Of a DNA stretch of 64,000 nt, positions 10,880 to 22,902 are shown piece after piece (the stretch's first letter is position 1; the number at the start of each line of letters is the position of its first letter). Both the position numbers and the translations under genes were made by a program. The notes under the pieces are model-generated. The model searched no databases. It worked only from the letters and a program-made list of their open reading frames with translations, and was not told the origin of the DNA. This DNA is from Paragorgia papillata (Eukaryota > Cnidaria > Anthozoa > Scleralcyonacea > Coralliidae), in the NCBI GenBank assembly GCA_035771165.1, contig JAWNZC010000348.1, forward strand, positions 5,506,501-5,570,500. The letters run 5' to 3'.

Positions 10880-12155
10880 TCCTACAAGAACTACAGTCAC
10901 ACATAAAGTGGAAGTAACTTACCATTCCGGAAGACCAACCCCCAGTTAACATACTGACCTGGCACCACGCCAACGCGAGACAAGGAGCGAGGAAGACGAG
11001 GAGGATGACCGCAGGGCCACGGTTGCCAAAAGAGGACCAACGTCAGCGGATACTCGCAGAGGACATGTACAACAACTGCAAAGACAGGGACAGCAAGGCA
11101 GGAGCCCGCACTCACGCAGGCCGCCAGCACACGCAATATAGACAAGCAGAACAGACTAGCCACAGCGACGAAGAGGAGCACAACCCACTGACCAGTCCCG
11201 GAGAAACCGGGAACCAGCCAGACGAGCTGGCGAAACGCGTCACAACACAAGACCGCACAAGACAACACAACACAAGACAAACAGCCCCGGAGTAGCCAGG
11301 GACACATACACACCTTACGTACATTATCACCCAGAGTAGCCGGGGAACAGACCAGATGTACTGGCGCGACACACAGAAGCGCACCGCGAGGACCCGAGGA
11401 CCCCCAACACGACTGTGCCACAGCGGGGGGCACAAATACAGACCCCCAACGTCTTGTATGGCAAAGTTGCACAGTACAGACCCACACACACTAGCAGCAG
11501 GCCAGAAGGCCACAGCTGAACTAGGAGACCCCCCACACGACTGTGCCAACAGCAGGGGGCACAAATACAGACCCCCAACGTCATGTATGGCAAAAGTTGC
11601 ACAGTACGGACCCACACACACTAGCAGCAGGCCAGAAGGCCACAGCTGAACTAGGAGACCCCCCACACGACTGTGCCAACAGCAGGGGGCACAAATACAG
11701 ACCCCCAACGTCATGTATGGCAAAAGTTGCACAGTACGGACCCACACACACTAGCAGCAGGCCAGAAGGCCACAGCTGAACTAGTAGACCCCCCACACGA
11801 CTGCGCAACAGCAGGGGGCACAAATACAGACCCCCAACGTCTTGTATGGCAAAGTTGCACAGTACGGACCCACACACACTAGCAGCAGGCCAGAAGGCCA
11901 CAGCTGAACTAGTAGACCCCCCACACGACTGCGCAACAGCAGGGGGCACAAATACAGACCCCCAACGTCTTGTATGGCAAAGTTGCACAGTACAGACCCG
12001 CACAAGCAATAGCAGCAAGCAAGCAGGCAACAGTGCAAGGACCCGCACGAGCAGCACCCGCGGACCCGCGAAGAGTCATGATAAGACGCACTGCATGGCA
12101 CGCCTACCGCCAGAATTCCGAGCAGCGAGGAGGCCGACAGGGAAGGGGAGGGAGG
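10880..12155 (-). other. Spacer/internal part of the short tandem unit
   Basis: The interval has no RT, gag or recombinase domain. Minus-strand frames of 96-211 codons repeat a CTVQLCHTRRWGSVFVPP-like segment because they read through a 130-base tandem array. It probably represents a non-autonomous derivative that retained only the A and B ends. Confidence 0.6.
11395..12010. repeat. 130-bp tandem repeat, about 4.5 copies
   Basis: The unit start CACAGCTGAACTA recurs at about 11511, 11641, 11771 and 11899 (period 130, 130, 128). Copies are more than 95 percent alike by eye. Each contains ACCCCCCACACGACTG and AGCAGGGGGCACAAATACAG. Confidence 0.9.
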
Positions 12156-12322
12156 GAAGCGACCCTTACGAGAGCATAAACTCAACTAAACCCAAGGCTA
12201 AGCCGGAGAGGCCACAGGCTAGGGGTAACCGGAAATGCCCGAACCCCGGAAGTAAGGTACTGAAATCGACACAAACACTTCGCCTGGTGTTAATTATTTT
12301 TATTACATAAATCCATTTAACA
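12156..12322 (-). repeat. Split direct repeat A, copy 2
   Basis: This 167-base block (GAAGCGACCCTTACGAGAGC to TTAACA) appears identical to 16368-16534. It adjoins copy B1 through a single TTAACA at 12317-12322. Confidence 0.9.
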
Positions 12323-12532
12323 CACATGCAAATTCTAACAAGGGGGACATACCCCCAGTAGGACTCTGGCACTCTCACTACGAGCCAACGGCGAACTCTA
12401 GTAACTAACTAATACCTTGGAGGGTGTAGGTCTGTCGGAGAGGGGTTCGCGCTGGATCTTGCTGGTAAAGCAGCCCCAGACAAGCCTAAACTCGCGAACT
12501 AACTAGTAGACCAGTTGCCGAGAATTACCCTC
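12317..12532 (-). repeat. Split direct repeat B, copy 1
   Basis: The second copy of the 216-base B repeat. Its inner edge at 12532 cuts directly into the recombinase remnant. Confidence 0.9.
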
Positions 12533-12687
12533 AACAACGCCACCCTCCAGCGAAGCTGGAGAAGGGATTCGAGGCACGAACCCTGCCCAAAGGCGTTACC
12601 AGCCCGAGCCAAAATCGAAAAAACGAACGTTGACCCGAGGAATAAAGCCGCTGAGTGGACGGGGCCAGACCCTGAGCGAGTAGGCCA
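12531..12687 (-). pseudogene. Tyrosine recombinase stump (N-terminal only)
   Basis: Just after the RT-RNase H stop, a frame shifted by -1 encodes GLAPSTQRLYSSGQRSFF, the characteristic start of the SAM-like DNA-binding domain of DIRS/Ngaro recombinases. The frame runs about 50 codons and stops at TGA (12531-12533) formed exactly where repeat B1 begins. The catalytic R..H-x-x-R..Y region is absent. The element therefore cannot supply its own recombinase from this copy. Confidence 0.7.
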
Positions 12688-12700
12688 CAGCATCGCGAAA

Positions 12701-14452
12701 TCAAGACGGCGGGACTAGGAGGGCCAAAAGAGCGGACGGAATTGGCTGAGGACTGGGATCGGCCGACGGAACCAAACGCCGGAACTCCTGCAAATGAAAG
12801 CGAGACAAAGCGTCAGCGGCACGGTTGTCGCGACCAGGAGAGTGACACGCCGAAAAGGTAAAATGGTGGAGACACGCGACGCGGGTGAGACTACGAAGGA
12901 GATGCATGAGGTCACCCGCCCGAGACGTGCCAGAGCGGAGAATGTTGACCACTGCCATATTATCGGAGACAAACTGCACACGCAAGCGAGACCAGGCCGC
13001 CCCCCAAATATGGGCCGCGACAACAATGGGCACCAATTCCAAAAAGGCAATAGACGCTGGGCGAGGAAGGAAGGACCAGGACTGGCAAAACCATTGCTGC
13101 TGCCAAACGGCCCCGAAACCGAGGGCACCAGACGCGTCGGCGGACACCACCAAATCCGGGAGAGGAACCACCGCGGGAGACAGAAAAAAGGACATGCCGT
13201 TCCACTCCTGAAAAAAGGACAGCCACCAATGGAGGTCGCGTCGAAATTCGACGTTCAACCGAATGGGGTGAGACGGGGTGCGGAAGCAGCATAACAGATC
13301 GATCATGCGACGGAGGAACGTGCGACCCGGAAGAACGACGCGGCAGGCATGGTGGAGATGACCGATCAACGACTCCAGCTCCCGACGAGTACAAGTCGAC
13401 TTACGCGCCCAACGGTGGAGGAGCTGTAAGATACGGGATACCTTCTCTTGTGGTAACCGGGCCGATTGGGCAATGGAATCCAGTACGATCCCGAGAAACA
13501 CCAGCGACGACGACGGACCCTCGCACTTATCTAAATGCAAAGGTAAGCCAAGACGGCGAAACACTGCGAACGCCGTATCCACACGAGCTTGACAGGTGGG
13601 CGAATTAGCAGGGCCAAGGGTGAGGAAGTCATCAAGGTAATGAAATAGGGGAGAAACCGCATAATTATGGACGAGGATCCAGTCAACAGCCGAGGCCACC
13701 GAATCAAAAATGAAGGGAGCCGACCGCAAACCAAAGGGGAGAACGAGGTCGACGAAGAAACCATCACGCCACATCATGCCCAGCAAAAAACGATCATCTG
13801 GGTGAATAGGCACGTTGCGATAAGCCGCCCGGACGTCAAATTTGGCCATCAACGCGCCAGGCCCCAACGCGACCAGGGCTCGAATGGCATCATCCACGGA
13901 CACGTAATGCAGTGAAAAGGGGTCTTTAGGAATACCGTCGTTGACGCTACTCCCCTGCGGCGAGGACAGGTCCAAAATGAGGCGCCACTTGCCCGGCTGA
14001 TGGTTCTTGGGAATGACACCAAACGGACTAACGTGCAAGCAAGGCCAGGGAGGAGAGGCGAACGGGCCCGCGAGACGGCGGGCGGCGAGTTCAGCAGCGA
14101 GGTAAGCGTCAACCACCTCCGGGTGCTCAGACGCAGAGCGCATGTTGGAGGAGCGGGAACGCAAACGGACCCGCCCAGGCGAGAAACCCACATGGAAGCC
14201 GTGCTGGATACCCGCCAGGACGTAGTCCCTTTTGGCCACAGGGAAACCAACCGCCAACTCCCTGGTAAATTCCGCCAAGACCAGAGGCGAAATCGCGGAA
14301 ATGGGCCGAGCAAGCGAGGCCGGAAGCCGCGGAGCTGCAAAAGAAAGAGGGCGAGGGGCCAAGCTAAGTAATCGGCAAACAACCTCTCGCCACCGCGCCA
14401 GTCCCCCCCCGGACAAGAAACCCCAAGCCGCAACCACCCCACCCCGAAGCAC
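12701..14452 (-). CDS. Reverse transcriptase-RNase H polyprotein (DIRS/Ngaro type)
   Basis: A 583-codon frame encodes a complete RT and RNase H. Seen directly: LRLILDLSSPQG-like palm entry (WRLILDLSSPQGSSVN), MAKFDVRAAYRNVPIHP (first catalytic aspartate), LPFGLRSAPFIFD, HYLDDFL (YLDD at 13628-13639, catalytic pair), FLGIVLDS, then RNase H with VVSADASGALGFGAVW, the SDN triad (VSDNMAVV) and the final GRDNRAADALSRF. The YLDD box and lack of a protease are typical of tyrosine-recombinase retrotransposons rather than Ty3/gypsy. The enzyme would copy element RNA to DNA in cytoplasmic particles. The first about 45 residues may be non-conserved. GC-rich coding composition contrasts strongly with the AT-rich host, as for the whole element. 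Confidence 0.88.
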   Translation of the reverse strand: MLRGGVVAAWGFLSGGGLARWREVVCRLLSLAPRPLSFAAPRLPASLARPISAISPLVLAEFTRELAVGFPVAKRDYVLAGIQHGFHVGFSPGRVRLRSRSSNMRSASEHPEVVDAYLAAELAARRLAGPFASPPWPCLHVSPFGVIPKNHQPGKWRLILDLSSPQGSSVNDGIPKDPFSLHYVSVDDAIRALVALGPGALMAKFDVRAAYRNVPIHPDDRFLLGMMWRDGFFVDLVLPFGLRSAPFIFDSVASAVDWILVHNYAVSPLFHYLDDFLTLGPANSPTCQARVDTAFAVFRRLGLPLHLDKCEGPSSSLVFLGIVLDSIAQSARLPQEKVSRILQLLHRWARKSTCTRRELESLIGHLHHACRVVLPGRTFLRRMIDLLCCFRTPSHPIRLNVEFRRDLHWWLSFFQEWNGMSFFLSPAVVPLPDLVVSADASGALGFGAVWQQQWFCQSWSFLPRPASIAFLELVPIVVAAHIWGAAWSRLRVQFVSDNMAVVNILRSGTSRAGDLMHLLRSLTRVACLHHFTFSACHSPGRDNRAADALSRFHLQEFRRLVPSADPSPQPIPSALLALLVPPS

Positions 14453-14496
14453 AACACATGACTACAAGCAGACCAGGCAATAACTATAAACAGCAA

Positions 14497-16359
<1,863 letters not shown>

Positions 16360-16367
16360 CCAAGAAC

Positions 16368-16534
16368 GAAGCGACCCTTACGAGAGCATAAACTCAACTA
16401 AACCCAAGGCTAAGCCGGAGAGGCCACAGGCTAGGGGTAACCGGAAATGCCCGAACCCCGGAAGTAAGGTACTGAAATCGACACAAACACTTCGCCTGGT
16501 GTTAATTATTTTTATTACATAAATCCATTTAACA
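16368..16534 (-). repeat. Split direct repeat A, copy 1 (outer)
   Basis: The outer 167-base A repeat; its right edge TTAACA (16529-16534) borders host LINE sequence. In minus-strand sense it is the 5' end, probably holding the element promoter. Confidence 0.9.
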
Positions 16535-16673
16535 TATGTAAATATATTCTAATTTGTTTAGAATAATATTCAGCATAGTTACATACATATTTAGTTTTAA
16601 TGTAAAACACAGGTCCTTGTAGGATAACAGCTTTTATGTATAGCTGAGCAAGTAAACCTGTATAAAGATGATT

Positions 16674-16718
<45 letters not shown>

Positions 16719-16720
16719 TG
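16535..16720 (+). mobile_element. LINE 3' tail, right part, with (TAA)n
   Basis: After the retroelement the AT-rich LINE 3' UTR resumes and ends in a (TAA)n tract at about 16676-16718, preceded by GTAAACCTGTATAAAGATG, a typical 3' tail of CR1/L2-like LINEs. It is the continuation of 10244-10663. Confidence 0.5.
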
Positions 16721-16961
16721 ATTAATAGAACATTTATACCAGGTTTCAAATAATAGAATTTGAAAGTGAATTTGGTTTCAAGGAGAGGGGCCAAAATCAC
16801 AGTTAATGGCCAAACGCACCTCTCTAGATCTGTCTCTGGTATATTATTTAGCCCAACTCAAACAAGACATCTTTAAATAGCCTAGGCTTGATTCCAGCCA
16901 TCATGAACCCACATTCCTGCACCTCCACATACTGGATCAATGTTTGACACAATTTGGAGCA

Positions 16962-17128
16962 TAATAGACTATATTAGGACGTACCTAACTTGGAGGGACC
17001 TGGGTATGAGGTCATGACCATGTCGTTTTGTTTAGTTCTTTTATCATTCCTTTGAGGATTGATGTACAGTATGTTAATCGTATATTTAAATAAATAAAGA
17101 TACCTCTGCAAAATGGATGAACTCCTAT
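16962..17128 (+). repeat. 5' LTR (partial) of the decayed gypsy element
   Basis: The block from TAATAGACTATATTAGGAC to CTCCTAT matches 24867-25022 in direct orientation over about 160 bases with many substitutions. It includes GGAGGGACCTGGGTA and AATAAAGATACCT (polyadenylation-like AATAAA). Exact LTR ends are not sure. Confidence 0.7.
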
Positions 17129-18040
17129 GATGAAGAAGTGAACTAAAATTAAGCCAAGGAGTCTACAATTGGTTCAAGTACCAATGGTGGCCACACTTTT
17201 CCACTGCATTAATTAACAAAAGGTACACTATGCATACATGTATCTGCACCAAACCCATTGGAAGGGAATTAGCCTAAGGGGGCTGTTTACAAGGAGGTAG
17301 GGTTACCCTAGCACCCGGGTTACCTAGCTCTTGTACATTTCTTGTTTTTTGTCCCTAAAAAGACACTCCCAAATTTGCGTCAATGCCTATGAAACAATGG
17401 CATGAACTTGAGGTTGGCAATGAAATGGTAATGCATTCACTGGCCTGCGAGCCAGCTCTCATTTAGGGGTTATTATTATTCACCATTGTTCGCACCCATT
17501 GAAGCAAATTCGGGAAGTGTCTATTAATCTATCTTGTTCAGTTAATGTAGTAAGCAAATGAGATGACAGGTCAATCCCTTGATATTAAAAAGATATCGTG
17601 GGCAAATCGTGGCTTATTAGCTACTTTAATACGGCAACCTATTTAGAGTATTATAATAAGCAGTCAATGACTACATGTGTGTACTGCTCATAAACTTGAT
17701 TGCATTAAAAATGGAAAATGATGCTACCAGTTGTGAAATATATACTTGTAAGTTTCCTCCGAAAAGGATTGTTTGTCCTCCGAAAAGGATTGTTTGTCCC
17801 TTGAAGTCGAAGGCCTTTCATAAACACGTGTTGCCCTGACTCGATAAGTCGTGTTAATCGCCCAAGGAGTTGATCTGTTGAAAACCATTTGTCACTTTTC
17901 AATCATTCTGTATATTAAACGCACAAAAACTGTGGTAATATGATCTAAGTTTACTATTACTAAGTTTACTATAAGTCATGTTAAAAATACTTGCCAGTTG
18001 TACCACAATATTGTCTTTCTTCGAAAATAGTATGTGTTAT
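17129..18040. other. Gypsy leader region, unresolved
   Basis: There is no recognisable coding sequence. A repeat fragment at 17490-17540 relates to 4640-4725, and an 18-base direct repeat CCTCCGAAAAGGATTGTTTG occurs twice at about 17756-17795. Confidence 0.3.
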
Positions 18041-18059
18041 ATGGCAACGAAATATTATG

Positions 18060-18360
18060 AAACAGACTCGCGAAGTCTTGGACGAACTCGCTGCCGTACT
18101 TCTCTCAGTTCACTCTGCTGGCACACACGCCACTCACTGAGGCAGTCGCTGCTGCACCATGGTCCTACTTTCTTACTCGCTGGCAGGATTACTGTATGTT
18201 CAAGCAACCAAAGTAACCGGCAAAGATAAAGTCGTGCAACCACTTGAATGTTGTGACAAGCAACTACGCAAAGACCAGTCACAAGAAATGCTGTGGATTT
18301 TCTACACCACTGAAACCAAAAACAATACGACTCCCTGCCATGGCCGACACTATATATAGC
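18060..18360 (+). pseudogene. Gypsy gag remnant
   Basis: Plus-strand fragments such as VVQPLECCDKQLRKD match a conserved gag segment of invertebrate gypsy elements with stops and shifts around it. The downstream RNA-binding part is missing. Confidence 0.5.
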
Positions 18361-18439
18361 ATGAAAGTAATCCAACGCTTTGGCCTACACATGGACGATC
18401 TTATCCCAGTTACAATGCGCATGCAGGTGCTGTCATCCT

Positions 18440-18900
18440 GAGATTCTCTGGCAGATCAAAATCTGGTTAAACCCTTGAAACCCGACAATTTGTTTATGTG
18501 ACAAATGACTCTGACAAACTGTTTCTAAGCCGTGAAACTTGCACAGTGCTTGGCATAATCTCTATGAACTTCCCCACCGTGGGTGAAGCCCTTCCAGTGA
18601 GCACAGAGATGGAATCAGACATGGCATCTAGTTTGGGAGAGAAAACCTCCTAAGCCTACACACGACTGCACCCACCCGAGAACACACATACTGCACTATG
18701 CAACTGTCGACGTCGTCAGAAACCACCACCCAAGCACATTCAAGCACCATTCCCGGCAACCGAGGCTAACAGAAAGCGCTTGCAACAGTGGCTTCTATAT
18801 AGACCATTACAGATCCAGCATGTTCAACACATACTGTATGAGCACCAACCACTTCCCTTGATGAAGGGGGCCCCTATGAGGCCGATGGTCAGGACCCCAA
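18440..18900 (+). pseudogene. Gypsy protease/RT entry remnant
   Basis: Frames contain FVYVTNDSDKLFLSRETC and, after a stop, FPATEANRKRLQQWLLYR, the linker between the aspartic protease and RT of this gypsy lineage. The RT palm is deleted. Confidence 0.55.
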
Positions 18901-18954
18901 AGCAGTAATATAAAAAGTCAGTAATAATCCGTGAGATCGAGGAAGGTGTTCGCA

Positions 18955-19239
18955 TCTTCAAAACCCACCTGCCTAGCCACAGATTGGTCTAAAAATGGCA
19001 TTGTGATATAATTGGATACTGGCTCTTCCAAAAGCACTGCCAATGTCCATCCACTGAGCCCTTCTGCTGTCGCACAGACTGGAAAATAACCCTTGTCGGA
19101 AGTCGCTTCACCCATGCTGCCGAGTCACGCTACGCCCCAAAGTTGAAGGAAAGGCCCTTGCCGTAGCCGATACCCTAGACAAAGCTAGATTCTTCGTCCT
19201 AGGTGCAGTGATCTGATCATCGCCGTGGACCACAAGCCC
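18955..19239 (+). pseudogene. Gypsy RNase H remnant, N-terminal part
   Basis: Shifted frames give TDWSKNGI, SRFTHAAESRYAP and IAVDHKP, the RNase H domain in expected order. The reading breaks at CACAAGCCC (19231-19239), which is duplicated at 22894-22902. Confidence 0.65.
19231..19239 (+). repeat. 9-bp target site duplication, left copy
   Basis: CACAAGCCC precedes the left terminus of the TIR element and recurs right after its right terminus (22894-22902). Confidence 0.8.
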
Positions 19240-19430
19240 CTCTCTCCTCCGCAGAGGTTCTTTCGGAGATCGGCTATGTCGGGCACTGACCTATATATAT
19301 AACTGGACTGCGTGCTCCTATTACCTTTGAGTTAGGAAAAGTGCCCCATTTTCACTTTCAAAATGGCGGCATTTATGGGTCCTTTTGCTAATGGTGAAGG
19401 TCGCTGACCGATACCTAAGAATCTCTCGTT
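19240..19430 (+). repeat. Left inverted end of the TIR transposon
   Basis: Includes the 20-base terminus and the shared CTATATATATAACTGGACTG and ACCCATTTATGG-type segments, found inverted at 22605-22720. Confidence 0.7.
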
Positions 19431-20095
19431 CGTGTTGGACATGTTCGGTATTTCGCTTTTTTTAAGAAAACTAAGCTATTTAGTCGGATAAACTGTACGT
19501 ATGTTGTAGCCAGATTAATTATCTTTTTTCCAGTATATTTGATAGCTTCTACAGTGGTTTATTTCTCGAGAAAAGATTCGGAGAAGACATTATAATACAT
19601 ACGGGGAAAAATTTCAAAATAGCGGCCGCTATTATGATTTGGACATGTTTAGTATTTCACTTTTTTTAGGGAAACTAAGCTATTTGGTCGGATAAACTGC
19701 ACGTATGTTATAGTAAGGTGAATTATCTTTCTGCCAATATATTTTATAACTTCTACAGTGGATTATTTCTTGAGAAAACGTTCGGAGTAGACGGACTAGG
19801 CAAACTTTGTCGAATTTTCTGTCAGAATTTTTGCCAAGTCAGCATAATATCGTCCTGGTCTCGAGTTTGTGTAAACAAAATATTTGTTGAGCGGCCCGGA
19901 ATGTTTTCATGATAAGAGTCTTATTGTAGTTCTGAACTACAATATAATAATCCTAGACAATTACTGTTGTAGCTTTCTAGCAGTCTGAATTAAAGACGTG
20001 CCGGCCGGCGGTACGGCACGAACACTTGGCAATAAAATAAACAAGACTGTCAATACACATGGTCATGGAAATCTACAAACATTTCGTTTTGTGAA

Positions 20096-20100
20096 GTCGC
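20096..20100 (+). repeat. 5-bp target site duplication of the inner gypsy
   Basis: GTCGC occurs immediately before TGTAACAGG and again immediately after the 3' LTR at 22241-22245. Confidence 0.8.
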
Positions 20101-20162
20101 TGTAACAGGTCAGCGGTCTTGACCTGTGTATATATATCGACCATCTAGCGTTAATGTTGATG
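20101..20162 (+). repeat. Truncated 5' LTR of the inner gypsy
   Basis: Bases 1-62 of the LTR only. They match 22093-22154 base for base, then diverge abruptly into pol. Confidence 0.85.
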
Positions 20163-21295
20163 TTGCTGGAGTGCAAAGATTGCTGGGATTCGTTAACTAT
20201 CTAAGTAAGTTTCTCCCGAAGTTAAGTGATGTCTGCGAGCCATTGAGAAAACTTACAGTCAAGGATACCGAGTGGTGTTGGTCGGAGAATCATGACAAGG
20301 CAGTTGAGGCTATAAAGAACTTAACTACCACGGCTCCGGTGCTTTGCTATTACGATCCCGAAGAAGAACTCACGTTACAGTGCGATGCTTCGGATACTGG
20401 ACTCGGTGCAGCTTTAACTCAAAATGGAAAACCTGTTGCCTATGCCAGTAGAGCAATGACAGCAACGGAGTCTCGATATGCCCAAATAGAGAAAGAGTTG
20501 CTTGCTGTGGTTTTTGGAATGGATAGATTTCACAGTTACACATTTGGAAGAAGAGTAACGGTCCAGTCGGATCACAAGCCGTTGGAAGTCATTGTGACAA
20601 AGCCACTTCACCAGACCCCAAAGCGTTTGCAGAGAATGTTGTTAAAGCTCCAGTGTTATGATTTCAACTTGGTGTATCAGAAAGGCAAGTGGATGTATCT
20701 CGCAGATACTCTCAGTCGTGCTTATTTGCCAGAAGTTCAAGTCACCGCGTTTGAAGAAGAGGTCGAGAATGTGAATATGGTGGAGCATCTTCCAATTGCC
20801 CAGTCCAGGCTAAAAGAAATTCAGCAACGCACAGACGCTGATGCTAGTCTGCAGTTGTTGAAGACCATCATTCTGGATGGATGGCCTGAAAGAAAAGAAG
20901 ATGTTCCTTTGCAGGCCACCCCATATTTTCACATACGTGATGAACTGAGTACCCAGAATGGTCTTCTTTTCAGGGGAGAGAGAGTCATCGTTCCCAAAGC
21001 CTGTCGCCAGGAAATGCTTACACGGATCCATTCGTCGCACATCGGTACTGAAGGATGTCTTCGGCGAGCTCGCGAGTGTCTATATTGGCTGGGAATGAGT
21101 GCAGAGGTGAAAGATCGTGTGAGTCAATGTGATGTATGTCGGTCCTCAGATGACAAACAACAAAAAGAAACGCTGATGTCACATGATGTTCCAAGTCGTC
21201 CTTGGGCAAAGGTCGGAGTTGATCTGTTTGTATTTGATATCCCCAGAGTAACGGCAAAGCTGAAAGTGCTGTCAAAACTGCAAAGCGTCTTATGA
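20126..21295 (+). pseudogene. Gypsy pol: RT thumb, RNase H, integrase zinc finger
   Basis: A 389-codon frame encodes the end of RT (LLGFVNYLSKFLPKLS), RNase H with LQCDASDTGLGAAL, EKELLAVVFG and VQSDHKPL, the ADTLSRA linker, and the integrase HHCC finger (HSSHIGTEGC..C..C). The frame starts inside LTR remnant sequence, so the first about 12 codons are not native. The RT palm with its catalytic aspartates is missing, and the integrase D,D-35-E core is replaced by about 20 unrelated codons after 21240. Known role of intact relatives: reverse transcription and integration. Confidence 0.85.
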
Positions 21296-21900
21296 AGAAA
21301 GCAGGGAGAGATCCATATTTGGCCATCCTAGATTTCAGGAATACTCCAACCCAAGGAATCGGAACGAGTCCTGCCCAACGGCTGATGAGTCGGCGAACAA
21401 AAACTTTGTTGCCCACAAGTAGCAGTTTGTTGCAGCCAAAAGTTGAAAGAAATGTGGCCGCTAAGATCAAGCAGAATCAAACCAGACAAGCATTTTACTA
21501 CGACCAAACCGCTAGAGATCTTCCAGAGCTTAAAGAAGGAGCAACAGTCCGAGTGGCCCCTATCAAGAAACACAAAGACTGGGTGAAGGCCAAAGTGGTA
21601 AAAAAGAAAGCTCCAAGATCGTTTGAAGTTGTCACAGAGTCAGGACAAGTGCTGCGAAGAAATCGACGAGATCTTAGGAGTAGTCACCAAAGTAGTTACC
21701 AGAATGGTTATTTGGACTTGGAAATTGAAGAAAACTCTACTAACGCCACTGGCTCGACATCCGAATATAGCCCACGAGAAGAAGACAGAGGAGCTATTCA
21801 GGAGTCAGAGGAGTCTCAGACGTCTACGAATCCTCGAACTAGCCGGTTTGGAAGAGTAATAAACGAACCCAAACGGTTTGGTGACTTTATTAGGTATTAG
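21249..21900 (+). pseudogene. Gypsy integrase C-terminal fragment
   Basis: Starting at SNGKAESAVKTAKRLMKKAG (in a different frame from the upstream ORF), the sequence holds the last part of the integrase core helix and the C-terminal region (FYYDQTARDLPEL.. EGATVRV, RRNRRDLR). It ends at TAG 21898-21900. The deletion junction near 21240 shifts frame relative to the upstream piece. Confidence 0.8.
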
Positions 21901-22078
21901 TTATATATTCGCTTAGTAATAAATACGGCAGTAGACGCTTGGAGACTTTCATAATAATCTTTGGATAGAACAAACATTGCTTATAGGCCTGTATGTTAGA
22001 ATTTGGTGAAAGTGCCAAATAGTTATGTTAATGTAATTCATAGTTAGGATAATCATTTTAGGCTTATTGTTAAAAATA

Positions 22079-22092
22079 GAAAAAAAAGAGGA
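22079..22092 (+). promoter_or_regulatory. Polypurine tract
   Basis: GAAAAAAAAGAGGA lies immediately upstream of the 3' LTR, where plus-strand priming occurs in gypsy elements. Confidence 0.7.
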
Positions 22093-22240
22093 TGTAACAG
22101 GTCAGCGGTCTTGACCTGTGTATATATATCGACCATCTAGCGTTAATGTTGATGATCTCGAGAAGCTATGAACTTTTAGTTAGAGGTAGTTAAATCCTTA
22201 TGAATCGGACAGGAGAAGTAAATAAATATGAAGTAAAACA
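22093..22240 (+). repeat. 3' LTR of the inner gypsy (148 bp)
   Basis: Runs TG..CA (TGTAACAGG to TAAAACA) and is followed by the GTCGC duplication. It contains a TATATATA run about 30 bases in and an AATAAAT word near the end. Confidence 0.85.
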
Positions 22241-22420
22241 GTCGCCAGCTCTATAAAGAATCGCTGAAGATCACGAGAAAATCGTAAAGAAGCGAGGCGT
22301 ACCGAGTTCTTCTTAGGGGCTGTTTACATTGGAGGCGATATTCCTATTTGGTCAGACAAATAATCCAGCAGGCCTCTTGAGTCGTTCCACAAGAAATTAA
22401 CAATGACCAACCTGCATGCA

Positions 22421-22543
22421 TTAACTCTTTCCTGTCCAAATTTATTGGTCTCTACTCTTTAGTATATTGTTCTGGCTAACGCAGTAACGCCAGACGATTT
22501 TATTCACTTCTGGGGAAGCCCTCGCATAGGAACGATTTATTAA
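22421..22543. mobile_element. About 100-bp TTAACTC hairpin element, copy 2
   Basis: Same ends and core as 3524-3624, with a short internal duplication CTGGCTAACGCAGTAACGCCAG. It lies in the TIR transposon downstream of the inner gypsy. Confidence 0.65.
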
Positions 22544-22604
22544 TATAGTAAGAAAATCGCTTTGTATTTATATAAATATTCTTTTTTCCTACGATAAGTA
22601 CATG

Positions 22605-22893
22605 TCAGTGGTCGCTACCATTAGCAGAAGGACCCATAAATGCCGCCATTTTGAAAGTGAAAATGGGGACACATTTTTGGCCAGCACCCGCAGTCCAGTT
22701 ATATATATAGGTCAGTGATGTCGGGGATCGTCGGAGATGCATCGAAATCGTCAGCTGGACATAAGGAGTGCGGGCGGATTTCCGTTGGACTACTTTTGCC
22801 CGCACTAACTTATGTCCAGCTGACACCTCCGAGCATCTCCGACGACCCCCGAAACCTCCAATCTCCAAAATTTAACCTCTGCGGAGGAGAGAG
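22605..22893 (-). repeat. Right inverted end of the TIR transposon, with palindrome
   Basis: Contains the inverted partner of 19240-19430 and an extra internal palindrome (22728-22850): TCAGCTGGACATAA.GAGTGCGGGC and its complement. Confidence 0.75.
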
Positions 22894-22902
22894 CACAAGC
22901 CC
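22894..22902 (+). repeat. 9-bp target site duplication, right copy
   Basis: CACAAGCCC, the partner of 19231-19239. Confidence 0.8.

Larger units (their letters stand above)
20101..22240 (+). mobile_element. Young, internally deleted Ty3/gypsy element
   Basis: The element begins TGTAACAGGTCAGCGG and ends AAGTAAAACA, flanked by GTCGC duplications. The left LTR keeps only its first 62 bases (20101-20162), which are identical to the start of the 3' LTR and fuse straight into the RT thumb. A second deletion removes the integrase core near 21240. Identity of the LTR segments argues for a recent insertion. It is not autonomous. Confidence 0.85.
19240..22893. mobile_element. TIR DNA transposon (non-autonomous, 9-bp TSD)
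   Basis: The 20-base termini CTCTCTCCTCCGCAGAGGTT (19240-19259) and AACCTCTGCGGAGGAGAGAG (22874-22893) are perfect inverted repeats, flanked by the 9-base duplication CACAAGCCC. Subterminal inverted homology extends inward (for example ACTTTCAAAATGGCGGCATT at about 19356 and its complement at about 22642). A 9-base duplication with long inverted ends is typical of Mutator-like elements, but no transposase is visible, so class assignment is inference. It carries an inner gypsy element at 20101-22240. Confidence 0.75.

Noticed and set aside
11112..12185. Several 96-211 codon frames with MWVRTVQL repeats
   Set aside because: They are produced by the 130-bp tandem array; no domain is present.
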